This document shows, in pieces, positions 38,720 through 51,248 of a stretch of DNA of 64,000 bases. The first letter of the stretch is position 1, and every line of letters starts with the position of its first letter. The translations under genes were made by a program, and so were the position numbers. Under the pieces are notes generated by a model, which did not search any database, had not been told where the DNA came from, and worked only from the letters and a program-made list of their open reading frames with translations. The stretch is from Taenia hydatigena (lineage: Eukaryota; Platyhelminthes; Cestoda; Cyclophyllidea; Taeniidae), in NCBI GenBank assembly GCA_036345935.2, contig JADWOT020001810.1, forward strand, positions 62,001 through 126,000, written 5' to 3'.

Positions 38720-38905
38720 AAAATTAGTTTCCTTTATCAGCGGACTTCTATGTTACCTGTGAGGACACGGAACTAACGGATCCATCGAGTAGGGTGCTGC
38801 AGTTCAAGCGGCATTGCATGATGGTGGCGAACCTGCCTTTCAAAGATGACAAAAGTTGCAATAGAGGAAGTGCAGCGCCCCCTTCACAGTTTCATTTTGC
38901 TTGAT
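38720..38905 (+). other. Open stretch, possible exon (unassigned)
   Basis: After an acceptor-like TTTCCTTTATCAG near 38735, a plus frame of about 55 codons reads TCEDTELTDPSSRVLQFKRH and continues to a stop near 38903. No donor or neighbouring exon was found and no family is recognised. Confidence 0.15.
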
Positions 38906-41900
38906 TTGCTTGCCATATCAAAGGTGAATGATTTTTAAATATTATCCGGCGGTACTCGATTCCGCAATTTGTTATGACCACCGTAGTTTAGCTAGAATGA
39001 CTCAATTTGATTGTAAAAGGAATAGCTGCAAGAATATAGCATCATTTGGTGTTACAGTTAGTGTGCTACCTAGAGTAGACATAGTTGCTTTGTTTGTAGA
39101 GATTTTATTATATAAGCTCTCAGAGGTTAATAAAGAACCGAAATATTAAAATGATCTTCAAAATTGCTTCATGCCTTGTTCAGATGTCAAAGAGCTTCAA
39201 TTCGTCAGGGGTTTCTTCGTGTTTTACAACATAGCCGCTTTGATTAACACCACATTTTAAGTTAAAAATCATATGCGTGATTCATTCTGCCAATTTTCCA
39301 TTGTTTCAAACGCGAACCGTCCAATGAGTACACGGATCGAGGTTACCAGAGATGGCCCAGTGGCTGCCAGTTCTGTCTCTGGTCCTTGAACGAATACAGT
39401 AGCTGATTCAAGACAAAATCTTTACATCTCCTTGTTTCGATATTCTCTTAATGCACTTCAGTAGCCGCGATGCTGCCTATGTATCATAAAGATGCTAGTG
39501 CTATGTCAATTCGATCAAAGCAACTATTGTAATGAATTTATAATGGGAATCCTGTGAATAATTAGTGAAATTGATGAGTCCATTGAATGGAGACCTTTAG
39601 TTAAGCTTTGTATGAAGGGCATCATAAGGAATCATAGGATGTAGACACCTAATCCAATGCCATTCCCGGACTTGGGATCTCGATGAAAATAGATGTGATC
39701 AATCATTAGCGACACTCAGAGTCGAACTGCGTTTTGTTAAATAACAGCATACATTTAGGGAATTAAACTGAAAATTACCACCCTCACCTACCAATCTAAA
39801 TAACATTACAGTAATCTTTTTTATGGGTTGTGCAGAATCAACAATGCAGAACTGGCAGTTTTATCAGGACTGTAATGAATACGCTCTATTCGTCCTATCG
39901 AAAACTCTAACATACGATTCCGTGTGGTCAGTGCTTTGAGTAAGCTTCAGTGGCGTGCAAAACTCATAAGTGGAAAAGCGCTTCTCGCTTACTAAAATGT
40001 AATTAAAGTAAAATCTAATTTAATCAGATATTCAAAGTGCTTAGCAGAAGTGCATCAGTCGCCGTTCGATGAATTTTCAAAAACCACGGCACCATCTTTT
40101 AGATTTCCTTTTGACCCGTCTCATATCTGTTCTCCCTTCTTCTGTTCATTCTTGTACCAAGTGTGCAAGATACCTAAAATATTGTCAAGTATTTTTGGGG
40201 CGCAACACACTGACCGCGTGAGGAAACGATGAATAAGTTGCAAGCGAATGCTCCTTCGTGTGCAGACACGGTGAAGACTCCTTATGTGTATTTTACCGTC
40301 AGCCGAAGCATGGCTCGATGCGTTAGTCATGACCTTAACAAAGAATGGGATTGAACCGCACAAACTGACTGGTATGCGAAACATAGGTGTGTTAGATGTG
40401 ATCTCACCGACTGCACATGCCATGCTGCTAACCCGATGGCAAAGCGACTGCGATACCGAATAATAAATAATTATTTAATGAGAGATTGATCACTGAATGG
40501 ATTGGATGCAGTTTCTAAGGTGGCTTAGTGGGTATGATAAAGGGAAAAGGAACGTTCTTTTATGGATAGTTACCGTGCAATTTAGACCTTGACTGATACC
40601 TGATTTCATTGGCGCCTCCCCATCCAGCATGGCTAAGCATTTCGTTTATCGTCTACCATATTTGCTTGTGACGATAAAAATTTTTGAATCATCAAAACTC
40701 AAAACCCAACCCAATGAATGCAGAAGGCTTCATTTCAAATCCTCTCAACCCAACACTAAAAGTGAGAGCGAGTAAAGGTTTATGGGGGTGTTCATCTCTA
40801 AGCATCTGCATTATCGGATAAAAAAGACACATTTAGCTTACAATGTCATAAAGTTTGAAATGCGACTTCACCTTTAAACTTATCGTTACACTATTACTGC
40901 CTTGTCATCGCCACTTCTTCCTTGATTTGGTAAGTTCCCTGAGAACACGACTATATTTTACAAATCGTCTTCATCCTCCATAAAATCTCTTGTTATTTTG
41001 ATGCATCGCTTTTCGCGCTATACTGCCTTCACCTTTCGTGCACTCAATTTAGCCTTTTGCATTACGCAATATTTTGGTGCATGGAAGCTGCTTTGTTTCA
41101 CCACGAGGTGCTTGATTTTATCTAAGAAATTGAAAGTAAAGATAGACAAGTCTATTAAAATAAAGTCAGTCAAGTGAGTAGACAAATGGGTGGCGGTTGA
41201 CTTAAAGGCTAAAAATGAAGCCATTTAACAAAGCAGTTGAGTAATTGCATGCAAATTAAGGATTAGATTTAAATTAGTCAATCCGAGCAACTAAGAGATA
41301 AGGTAGAGGAGATAATTGAGCGAATGCATGGGCAAACCTTTTAATTTTATACTTGCTTCAGTGCGGCACGAGGTTGACAGACTGTCTAGATAGAAAGAAG
41401 GTCAACCGATGGGATAAGCCCATAAGAGATTAGTAGACAGTAGGATTTGTCTGCTCACTGTTGCTTTTGAGGCAGTAAGTGGAAACAACATAGGTAGAAC
41501 TGAGAGGAACGGTGTGGGGCAAATGTAACTAGCAAGGAGGGAGAAAAAAATGTGAAAAGCGATTCTTAGAACACGCCATTATGGAGTACGATAAACCAGG
41601 CCAACCCTAGCTAAAGCGAGATACAGCCATGGGTAAAGTATGACCCAGTCTAGCCTAGCCTGATTTAGTCTATTCTAGTTAGGCGTAACATACCAAAGTG
41701 CACAATTGTAGGCCAACGAAGATGTTGATCAAGTTAGTGCAAGTTAGTTTTTTTCACTGTAATGATTTCTGCGAATTTGACAGAGGACGGTTTGAAGATC
41801 CGTAGAGTGCGATTGATGCAGTATAATGTGCAAACGCTATGGGTCTAGCTATGGGAATTTACGGTGGGTGTACCTTACTTAGCTGAAAATAGGGGCACTA

Positions 41901-44839
41901 ATCGGACCTCTTTAATAGAGCGAAAGCAACGTAAATATTCAAACGCAAGGAGTAGGCCGGCACAGAAGAGAAGTAATGAAGGTAAATGGCGCAGAATGGA
42001 AAAAAAATTGGGTTAAAAATTGCAGAGCAGGTCATCAGAAATTAGTGTGTAAGCCCCTCTTTGTCCATTCGCCCTTGTACCCATATGCTTACCCACTTAG
42101 GCAAACAACTAAGTGAATCCAAAACGAGCCAACTTGGGTAGACCAAAAATGATGTTTGATCCTACGATTCTACGAGAGAAAGCGCTCATAGCTCTTCTTT
42201 CAATTGTTGATTTGGCAGAGCTACCGGCTAAATCAATGGTGGAAGAAAGATAAGAAACGAGATAAAGGAGACAAATGGGAAAAGTAGCATCATGAATCAC
42301 TTCTGGCCTCCTAAGTATTGAATTGTTCTGTTCGCTTTGTTGCACTGGCGTCCTCAGGAAGGCGGAATAAGAAGTTAAAAAGTAAACATAAAAGGAACTA
42401 GTGGTGAGGAGGGAATGATACGGAAAGGAATCGGTGATAATAAACTAAGCGGGTGGAAAGGTGATATCGGGAAGGAGAACGGTGAGCACCAAGAGACGTT
42501 AAAGCGCGTAGTTTGGCATGCCTGGCCTTTAGATTTGAGTGTGTTTGACTGTTCTCTTTACTGTTGACATGCTCGTCAATCAATTAATGGCACGTGTTGG
42601 ACCATACCATATGGCAAAGTGTGGCGCATTCTTTTGACCCTAGGGCATAGAAGTCACCTACTTTTATGCTTCTACACTCTAGCTAGATATTATGCATCTC
42701 AATGCATTGAGGTAAGTTTTTGGAACAAAATACTAGTAGAAAGTCAGCATCGAGTGAAAAGTGTCTGCAATACCAAGGGCACCGCTTTCCACTTTGCAAA
42801 ATGGCATTAAATTTTCATTAACAATGCTTTGAGTTTCCGAATTCCATGTGGATTAGTTATGCGGGGCGATATGCCAAAATTTCTTAGCATTCTGCACTGC
42901 TCGCAATTAGAGTTGGTGTTTGAGAAGCTTCATGTATTTTAAGCTTTGGTGCCTAACACTAGCTTGCTTTTTCATTCCTATGAAATTTAGGCACCACAGC
43001 CAACAAAATCCATTGCCTTTTTATAAGCATCACTAATAAAATGCACTAATGTGCATCCCAACACAGGAAAGCATTGTGGTATGACCAAGCCAACTTTCTA
43101 ATGGCTAGCGTGCGATCTTAGACCCATCTTCCAAGAGAATCTAAAAAGAGCACATCAAAGTTGGGAAAGACCATAACAACAGAATGTGTTCTAAATGAGC
43201 ATTGCAAATACGTTCACAATGTAGCATTTAAACCCATCAAAGAAAAGAGCTGAATAAAAGATCGGCTTAATGTGAAGAGAGGGTTGATAGTTAGTCAGGT
43301 GTACCACGGAATTTCTGCCTTGAAACTGTTTGAGCTGGCTCCCATCATTCACAAATGGCAAGGAATTAAATCTTCTTGCATTTTGCTGCCTAATATTAGA
43401 TGGTTACAACACGCGAGTTATTCAGCCCAATCACTACGTCTTTGAGTGACAATTCAATTGTTCCATAATGCAAAAGATCAGCAAATTAAACATTTACTGT
43501 AAGGCAGTGGAAATGCATTTCACTTAGTTACGTCGTTCAACCTTCTGTTATTGATGCACAATCGGCGACTACTATCCCTTCCCCTTTGTACCTTTGACGG
43601 CTGCATAACCTCCTCTCAGCTTACCTCTTTGACCAAACGGTTCACATCTTTCAGGAGAGAAAGTGGTAGGAGTCTGAGGACTTGCTAAATTGGTCTAGCT
43701 TTGATAGTGCCTACTACATGCTTGACGATGTTCCTTCGTTCCATTTTAGTGCTTTGTCATGAAAATGTAATTGCGTACTTAGTAGCTTGTAGGGTTGTGC
43801 GCTCTTCCTATGAATGACGTGAGTCAACTGTGGGTACAGGTCATCCAAGTTGTTCCTTGGGTTGCAGCAGCTCCGAAAAGAGAGCCACAGAGGTCATCTA
43901 CATCCTTTATTGGTTAGCAAAGCAACTTCAGGGGCTTCGGTGCATTGCTAGACGATACGTGAGGGGTCAGCACGGCCGGTTCTGGATGCATGATCAAACT
44001 GTCACAGTCCGAGTTTATTCCCCTGCAAGTTTCTAAACACACGCTGCCTTTATTACTATCTTTCTTCCCTATAATGGGTGTAATCTTGACACAATGAATT
44101 CAAAGTTTATGCCTAGCGTGAGACTTGGTGCACTCTACCACACTTTGCTTAACATGTTCATTTAAAATGCCAAAAGCACTTTATTTTATTAGCATGAGGT
44201 GCCAGTAAACAGGAAGTGTAATGATGACAGTAACACCTAAACAAAAAAGAGGTAATTGCAACAAAGCTCGATCTTGCCTCTTTCTCCTCGTAACACGCCT
44301 ATTGGTGTGCAGACTGCAAGATCTATATGGCAAAGATCAAAGAACTGGTAGCTCAAGGGAAAGCGATGTGGTTTCGTGTGCACTACTCTGCTCCGTTTTG
44401 CTATGCGCTTTGATGTGCTGTGCTGTGATCTAAAGGAAGGCTGAGCGGCATAATGTGGCATGAAGCGAAGAAATATGCTGTGAGATTAGTTTTACCTTCA
44501 TGATGCTGTTCCTCTCTGTCTTGGCATTCGCCAATAGGCAAATCCTTGAGACAATGCGGTAGGAATACAACCCTTTGTTAAGGATTGAGCGTACTTACAA
44601 AACTTGTCATGTTTGGAAAAATACAGGGCATCTCACTGGTCCCAAATAAGGGACTACTACAGGAATGAAAAATAAAAGAACAGATTGTACTTATGATCGC
44701 AACTCAGATGGTCGAGAAGAAATAGCACTACCAGCTGTAAAGCCACCACCTTGGAAGGTTTATTTGCCAGCAGTGTTGAGGCTGACGAATTGGGCATTAG
44801 CTAGTCCCATCACTTACCACTATAGCTGAGCCGAGGGCG
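38906..44839. other. No gene recognised
   Basis: Only short frames are present. A diverged run of 10-base units resembling the palindrome-arm decamer lies at about 41640-41685. A plus frame at 43830-44036 (68 codons) has protein-like composition but no recognisable family. Confidence 0.4.
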
Positions 44840-45725
44840 TAGCTGACATCTCGGTGTTGAACTCGAGATTTTATTTGTGTTGGAAGGTGTCGGAGCGAAA
44901 GACAAAGAGGGATGCTGATGTTGAGCTCGAGATTCCATTCGTGATAATGGATGGTAGGGAGAGAGTAAAAAAGAGGACGACAGAAGACATTTAGCATAGT
45001 GTAAATGATCAATGCTCAGTTTAAAATTTTATTAGATGAAGGGTGATTGTGGAAGAGATAAAATTTAGGGAGAAGAGACAGTTGGCATTGATTGAATGAC
45101 TGATGCTAAGCACGAGATTTCATTGGCAATGGAGGATAGGAGAGATGAAGAGAGAGTAGCTTAATATTGTGTAAAAAGATAATGCCTAGTGCGCGAATTC
45201 ATTTGAATCGAGGATGATAGAGGGAGAGATAAAAATGGGAGAAAATTAACATTGAATGAATGACCAATGTTGAGAATGAGATTTAACTGGCGATGGAGGG
45301 TAAGAGAGAGATGAAGAAAGAGAGCAAAGACAGTTGGCATTGTGCAGTTTATCAATGCTGGGCACGTGATTTCACTGGCAAAGGAGAGTGATTTAGAAGG
45401 ATAAAGAGCGAGAGAAGACAATTAGCATTGGGTAATTGACTGTTGTTAATCAGGAGACTTCATTGGTAATGGAGAGAAAAAGTGAGAATAATGAAGGGAG
45501 TAAGCGAAATGGAAAATAGCATTGTGCAAATGGTCGTTGGCGAGCACGAGCTTTCATTGGCGAAGGAAGGTGACAGAGAGAGAGGTAAAGAAACAGAGAG
45601 GAGACAATTAGCATTAGGTGAAGGATCAATGTTGAGCACGTGTATTTAGTGCGGGTAGAGAGAGTGAGCAAGAAAGTAGACTTTTATCAGTGGATGAATA
45701 ACCAATGATGAGCGCATATTATTTT
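44840..45725 (+). repeat. Degenerate tandem array, about 90-bp unit, about 11 units
   Basis: A repeating pattern of AATGTTGAGCACGAGATTTCATTGGCAATGG-type sequence is seen, followed by GA-rich spacer (GATAGAGAGAGATGAAGAGAGAG) and GACA.TTAGCATTG. Anchors fall near 44857, 44918, 45012, 45103, 45181, 45268, 45353, 45443, 45536, 45628 and 45706, so spacing is roughly 60-94 bases and most often 85-93. Units are strongly diverged, indicating an old satellite/minisatellite. The open frames inside it are by-products of the repeat. Confidence 0.88.
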
Positions 45726-46959
45726 CAAAAGTCAGATGCCAAATCGGCAATCGATTGGGACTTGATCAACTCACATAAATGTCTATTAATCAAAACCTAA
45801 GTTTAATGTCATTTCTTAGGGAACATGTGAGTTCAATGCCAATGTGTCTGCAGAAGGCACAGGAATTTGCCTCATTAATAAGCGCTATGGCTTTCACTAA
45901 ACATATCATTCTGTAAGTACAGATTCGTGCAAAAGAGTGCCTAGTCTGCGCTAAAGCATTGTCAAATGACGACAAATGTAAGCTTTTACTGAATTAGATC
46001 TGAAAAATTTGATTCTAGATATGAAGAAGAGGTGATATTTTAGAAGAATAAAAAAGTCGTTGTTGTCTCCTATTGTTTAAAAACAGAAAAAGAGCAACAT
46101 GTGAACAATAGATTACAGTGGCTAAGGGCGCACGCGTATAATTAGTGATAAATTTCATTCCAATTGTTTTGATAAAACTTGATCATTTGGTTTTACATGC
46201 CAAAAGTAATGTATCCAGTATCTTTTGTAGTTTTCCAGACATGTCAACTGTCGCTGCATATGTTACTATGTTAAACGAGTCATTAAGTCTATTAAATGGC
46301 TCATCATTTTGGATGTCGTCAGTGGTAACTATCTTCCACCTATGTGGCGGACTGGATCCGTTGCTACACTGAATTGTCGTGATTTCGGCAGAAGTGGACC
46401 GTATTTTCTCAAATGCCCATTCTACTTACTGGAAATTGCCTAGTAGTCATGAATTCGCAAGACAAATCTCACTGAGATGTGTCGCGCCTGACTGGGGCAT
46501 AATTTGCTAATCGGTAGCCATTTAACGAGCGATTCAACGCCAGAATTTCGCCTTTGGCATTGTTTTACACATAACTCAGGTGCGAATAAATTGTACTTTA
46601 TGGTTCTTACCATGTTTGTCATGCATAAACTAACAGCAACCATTTAATAGCCAACTAAGCTTTGCTGTTTATTTCCAAGATGTGAAACATTAATGCGCAG
46701 TAAAACTGCTTCGAAAGAATCGTTATAGTACTCACACTGGTAATCCGAGAGCAAAATGTTATTCAATCTAAGTTATTTACCAGCTATATGGTTTTAGTTA
46801 GAAGCCCTAAAGGCAAGGCAGGAAAAAGGTTTAATTTAATTTAAGGTGGACTTGCTCCCGCGCGTCAAAACATGATAGCTTCCATGGTATGAATGGAGAA
46901 GTCGTCTTGCAGTTCAAGGCCAACTCACCTCATAGGCTGATATAAGTGCAGGCAGCTCT
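45726..46959. other. Upstream region of the antigen gene, no other gene recognised
   Basis: No coding region is supported here. The segment separates the tandem array from the promoter-proximal TATA motif of the gene that starts at 47007. Confidence 0.5.
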
Positions 46960-46966
46960 TATAAAT
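46960..46966 (+). promoter_or_regulatory. Putative TATA box of the antigen gene
   Basis: TATAAAT lies 47 bases upstream of the ATG at 47007. A weaker TATAAG occurs at 46941. If this is the TATA box, transcription would start about 15-20 bases before the ATG, implying a very short 5' leader. Confidence 0.55.
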
Positions 46967-47006
46967 GCGCAATAAGTTGTGAATGTCAAATGTTTGTAGA
47001 GTAAAG

Positions 47007-47076
47007 ATGGCGCTTCATGTCTGTCTCATCGCATGGGCTACTTTCTCTTTGGCGAAAGAACCTACGGAAGATCGTG
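47007..47076 (+). CDS. Exon 1 of antigen gene: signal peptide
   Basis: The exon encodes 23 residues plus one base, MALHVCLIAWATFSLA followed by KEPTEDR. It ends at a GTAAGA donor. The hydrophobic core and the small residue before the Lys-Glu predict cleavage after residue 16. Confidence 0.88.
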
Positions 47077-50000
47077 GTAAGATGGTATCTAACAAATGTC
47101 TCTGATTAGCACACGCGGAAAGGAATTTTACAAATGTTGATGTTTATTAGGTCAAGAAATTTTCTATATTATACCAGTGTTTTATTTTATTCTGTAGTGC
47201 GGGAGCTCTATTTTATCGCAATTTCACATTTTTGACTCGTCCGATTTAGAAAAGTTGAAGTAACCTGCGCTAATGCCCACCGATATTTGTCTAGAGAGCG
47301 GAGTGCAAGGAACAGTAAAAATGAGCCATTTGGTAGATAGCTAAAACTCGCAAGAGATAGTGCAGTGCATCTGGTCATTTACTACAACTGCACCGCCAAT
47401 TTAATTCGGAACAGCTGGGAGGGTTTGTTGAGTTTAAATCCACCCGATTTTTTTCATTCGCACTTGCTGTTGAGTTTCATGATACTCTTCAAATGCACCT
47501 GCTCCTTACTTCACCTGAATGACACGGCTGCACAGGATTTTTATAATTTCGCAGTAGCTGGTACACTGTCAAACTGCTGGCTCACTTCAATGTGCGCACT
47601 AAGTGCCACAGCAAAGTAAGTAGCGACTTTATAAATAGGCAGAAGAACGGAGGTTAATTGACAATGAGATACAGGATCTGGAAGTTCATACACATAACTT
47701 CACCGTGACATTAGGGATCTGCCCATTCACGTTGTGATTTCTCGTCTCCTCATTGCCGTTATTGACTTCAGTGATGAAGAGGCCCACCGTTGTCATTGCT
47801 AGCATTCCCGAAGTTGGTGGTGTCATTGATAACCACGGATCTGCGCAGTGGCTCAAAATGGCAAGTGTAGATGCAAGAAAGGCGTATATGTACCTCGCTC
47901 AGTGCACAACATGTTGTGAATCTTGCCAGAAATCAGACTTCTGCCCAAATCGTCTACATGTGGCCCCAGGGCGTTGATGCAGAGAAGTGACAATGCAATC
48001 TCAGCATCAACATTGCTCTATGTTTCGACCCCAAATACTCCCTATGCATTAACACTGGTGGTTTTTCAGACGCGGCTTAGTTTCGTTGAAGATGTACGGT
48101 TCTGAGTATGGTGGTTATAGTATGAGTGTCATATCTTCACATTTTCTCATTTCAATGCTTTACTGCATGAACAATTGACATGAATTTCTACTGCAAATGG
48201 AAGTTGACTATCAAGTTGCATTAGACTTTTACCTGCCTAAAAATAAACTAAGTTTAAACAAGCAATCTTGTCTTAAAAAACTACGAGTGTGCGTGCAATT
48301 AGAAATGCTAAGCTCACTTTTCGAATGATAGCACTCGCTTGCAATCATGCCTAGCCAAAAGCAGGAAAATTTTAAGATCTTGAGGGCATAAACGCTGTGA
48401 GGGCTTTTTATTCACTCTCATCACTGTCAGGATGTTAGCCCTGAAATTTCTGTATTGAACGGCAATGCCTATTGTTACTACTCATTTAGAACTAATGATG
48501 GCGAAGACGAACAAAACAGAAGGGACACCGATTTCCCACTACTTCCAATGGAGTCGTGTTGATCCTCAGACTTACCAGTTAAGTTGGGACATCCACAACC
48601 TGGCTATGCTCGACGCCAACCACGTTGTTCTAAGTGTAATGGCAGCCGATTTAACTGGCAACCCATTTCTGCAAACTGCTGATTTCTGGCTTGGAGCAGT
48701 CACTCTCCGTGGACTGCAACCCAACAGAAGGTACAATGTTCGTCTCGAAGCCTTCAAAGATCAAGTCAGCGTCTGGCTTTACAATGGTATAATAGAAACA
48801 CTGCCCGCAGGTAAGCGAGTGCTTGTGTTTTTGCACACATTTTTCTCGTGTGCTAGATAATGGGTCATGTATAGCGGCCTGTACTATCTGCACTGCGGTA
48901 GGCAGCATGTGACCGCGCTGATAAGATCATTTATTTGAATCAATTACAACAAGAAGGCTTATAAGAATGAGGACGTTATGCAGTGTGCCGATACATGCTT
49001 GATCATACCTGTATCACAATGGTTGACCTGATGCACAAATCATGCGTGAAAGGCGGCCAAAGTGCAAAATGCTGCACATGTAAAAAAGAAAACAACTGTG
49101 GAATGTTTTCATTTCCAATAATGCAATCCAACTCCGTGAATTTTTGCTATAGATGTGAATTTGAAAAAAAAGATAATATCTTAAGAAACAAGTGAGATAT
49201 TCGTGTGGTTCTTGCTTGTCATTCCTCTGAGATATACGGCATTTAAATTTAATCTCGTTAAAAATAACACGTTTTTACTTCATTCGCTCCCTGGAAATGG
49301 AGTCAGATTACCAAGCTTTGGACTGCAACGGCTTGGTACATTTTGAAATAGATTTCTAGAAGGTAATTAAGGTTTCGTCCCATATGGATCAGTCACAATT
49401 GCTTCACTGACATAAGCTGTAATCTTGGTAGTGTACAAAGATCCACCGATTCCTCTGTAACCATGTCTGTCCACAGGGTCGCGCACAGTTTCCATTATCG
49501 TTAAATAAAATGCAAAATGTCATGCCATACCACAACGCCTTGCAGTTTGCCGCCTAAATATGCAGTGAGTCGTCAATGCAGGTGACACTGAATGTTTCTT
49601 ATTTCAAAACAAATGAACAATTATTCATTTGTGTATAGGTGCCATCGGGTATACACTTTAAAAATAGCAATAATAACTGTTAGACAACTATCGTTAAAAG
49701 GCATTGGCAACCTGTTAATATTCTCCTCAAATACAGAGGAATATTGTTGGAATCCACATTTCAGCTTATCAGCTAAGATGGGCATGTCATGCACAGGTCA
49801 CAATTTGTCCTCCTCTTAAATGGCAGCACATCATTCATTTGTAAAGTATAAAATGAACCTGGCTAGACGTGGTGAATAAGTCTTATTTCTGACCGCATTA
49901 GTTCTTCAGGCAAGAAGTTTTTGAATGCTCAATAGGCACTTTTAAGAATAGATGGATTTCTGCATCTTTGTGATTGATTTGAAAAGAACAGGAGCAAATT

Positions 50001-50655
50001 AAATTATCAATGTGTATTTATCTGTTTTTCAGCAATGACGATGATTGATGCCAACGAGACGGAATTGGTCCTGCTTTCACGGCACTTTAATTGGAGCCAC
50101 GTAGGCCCCCAGACATATCGGTTTAGTTGGGACATCCAAGGTCTGGCTGAACTCCATGCAGACCGATTCAAACTGTTTGCAAGACCGGTTTATCCCTCTA
50201 GCCCCTCTATTCATAAGATTGGGGATTTTTTACTTAGAGCGATTACTCTCAAGATGCAGGATCATGACAAATCATACATTTTACTTTTCGAAGCGTTTAG
50301 AGGAAATGACAGAGTTGTGTACTACGTCAAAACAATTAAAACGCTATCTGTCGGTAAGCTGCTGCTTATGGTGTATCTGCCGAATCCTCTGCCTAACATT
50401 TCAGTAGCATATTCAAAGCTGCATGCCTCGTGGCATTTGTTATTGGTGGTTTCTACTGAACTTAACCTAAACATTCTTTGTGTCACGTGGTGGTCTAAGT
50501 AGAGTGTTTTTTAATCAGTTGAGGAAGAAAGTGCAGGAGATAAAGAAAGCAAGGACACGAAAGAAGAGGCACGGGAGATAGAAAGTGGAGGCTCTGATAT
50601 GACTTTCGCGAACTCTGGGATCCTGTTCTTATGCATGGGAATGATGCTTGCCTAA
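47007..50655 (+). CDS. Taeniid oncosphere-antigen family protein (EG95/45W/TSOL45-like), two FnIII modules, four exons
   Basis: The spliced product is 282 residues from exons 47007-47076, 48490-48810, 50033-50353 and 50519-50655, all GT-AG and all phase 1. Residues 1-16 (MALHVCLIAWATFSLA) are a signal peptide. Residues about 36-130 and 143-237 are two related fibronectin-III-like modules, each with F.WS.V.PQTY..SWDI near the start, hydrophobic beta-strand spacing and a Y...LEAF or Y.LLFEAF block. Residues 238-264 are acidic and polar, and the tail (about 265-282, ending FLCMGMMLA) is hydrophobic, suggesting a membrane or GPI anchor. Possible N-glycosylation sites are N31, N138 and N150. Members of this family are host-protective antigens of the invasive larva; the fold suggests adhesion, but the partner is unknown. 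A signal exon, one or two FnIII exons and a hydrophobic terminal exon are known for 45W/TSOL45 genes. The species and exact paralogue are not determined. No AATAAA was found near the stop. Confidence 0.93.
47077..48489 (+). other. Intron 1 of antigen gene
   Basis: It runs from the GTAAGA donor to the acceptor TACTACTCATTTAG and holds only unsupported short frames. The acceptor choice is fixed because it restores the FnIII frame (codon GAA spanning the junction). Confidence 0.8.
48490..48810 (+). CDS. Exon 2 of antigen gene: first FnIII module
   Basis: The exon is 321 nt, phase 1 at both ends. The module includes FQWSRVDPQTYQLSWDIHNL and, later, NRRYNVRLEAFKDQVSVWLY, ending LPAG just before the GTAAGC donor. 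It is exactly the same length as exon 3 and clearly paralogous to it. Confidence 0.93.
48811..50032 (+). other. Intron 2 of antigen gene
   Basis: It is bounded by GTAAGC and TTTATCTGTTTTTCAG. A Cys-rich frame at 48983-49195 inside it has no splice support. Nothing else is recognised. Confidence 0.8.
50033..50353 (+). CDS. Exon 3 of antigen gene: second FnIII module
   Basis: The exon is 321 nt, phase 1 at both ends. The module includes FNWSHVGPQTYRFSWDIQGL and DKSYILLFEAFRGNDRVVYY, ending TLSVG at the GTAAGC donor. Because its length is a multiple of three, skipping exon 2 or exon 3 would keep the reading frame. This fits the alternative splicing known for TSOL45-type genes. Confidence 0.93.
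50519..50655 (+). CDS. Exon 4 of antigen gene: acidic linker and hydrophobic tail
   Basis: The acceptor TTTTTTAATCAG is followed by VEEESAGDKESKDTKEEARE, then a Gly/Ser stretch and a short hydrophobic end (SGILFLCMGMMLA) with TAA at 50653-50655. The highly charged segment before the anchor differs from the shorter linkers typical of the family. Confidence 0.87.
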
Positions 50656-51240
50656 GCTTTTAAGTGAGTTAGTGGATATTGTTAACTGAGACGAACTTTG
50701 CTTGACGAGCATACCTCTTTCCATTATAGGCTCCCGTATTGCAGGAATGCATCCTTACTATTCATGAGTGCTTACCCAAAAACTACAATGCAATTTTTCA
50801 TTTTGAAAACACTTGTACCAAATACATGCACTTTTCCTCTTTAACTTCATGCTTGCCTGCCATTGCATGGATCACTCCAACATTCTTGGCTATTATTTGG
50901 ATTTATCCTAAGAATGATTGTGCTTATTAGTGTCAAGCTGAACTGACAGTCAGGTAGTAACAAGGGAGATTGTAGAGTCAAAATTAGGGGTTTTTAGAAA
51001 GTTTACGCGTTGTGTGAAACATATAATGCGTTCCCCGGCGAATGCCAGAGGGAAATCGCATAGCCACTTACAACTGCTTACAATGTGTGGAATGGGATTG
51101 ATCCAATGTGAATAGTTGCAGACAAATGGACCGGCAGACATCTCAACACAAAGCTGCGCGTGAGAATAACAAAAAGCATACATTGGTGTAGCTTCCTTAT
51201 GTAAGCTGGTCTGAGTCAAATATTAAAAGGCATCTTATCA
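50656..51240. other. Downstream of antigen gene, no gene recognised
   Basis: This is the presumed 3' untranslated and flanking sequence. No canonical AATAAA is visible in the first few hundred bases; AATACA occurs near 50819. Confidence 0.4.
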
Positions 51241-51248
51241 CGAGCCGG

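Noticed and set aside
44840..45725. CRISPR-like array
   Set aside because: The units are degenerate over their whole length without short identical repeats and unique spacers, and the genome is eukaryotic.
48983..49195. Cys-rich ORF in intron 2 as an extra exon of the antigen gene
   Set aside because: No matching acceptor and donor pair or phase, and no resemblance to the FnIII modules.
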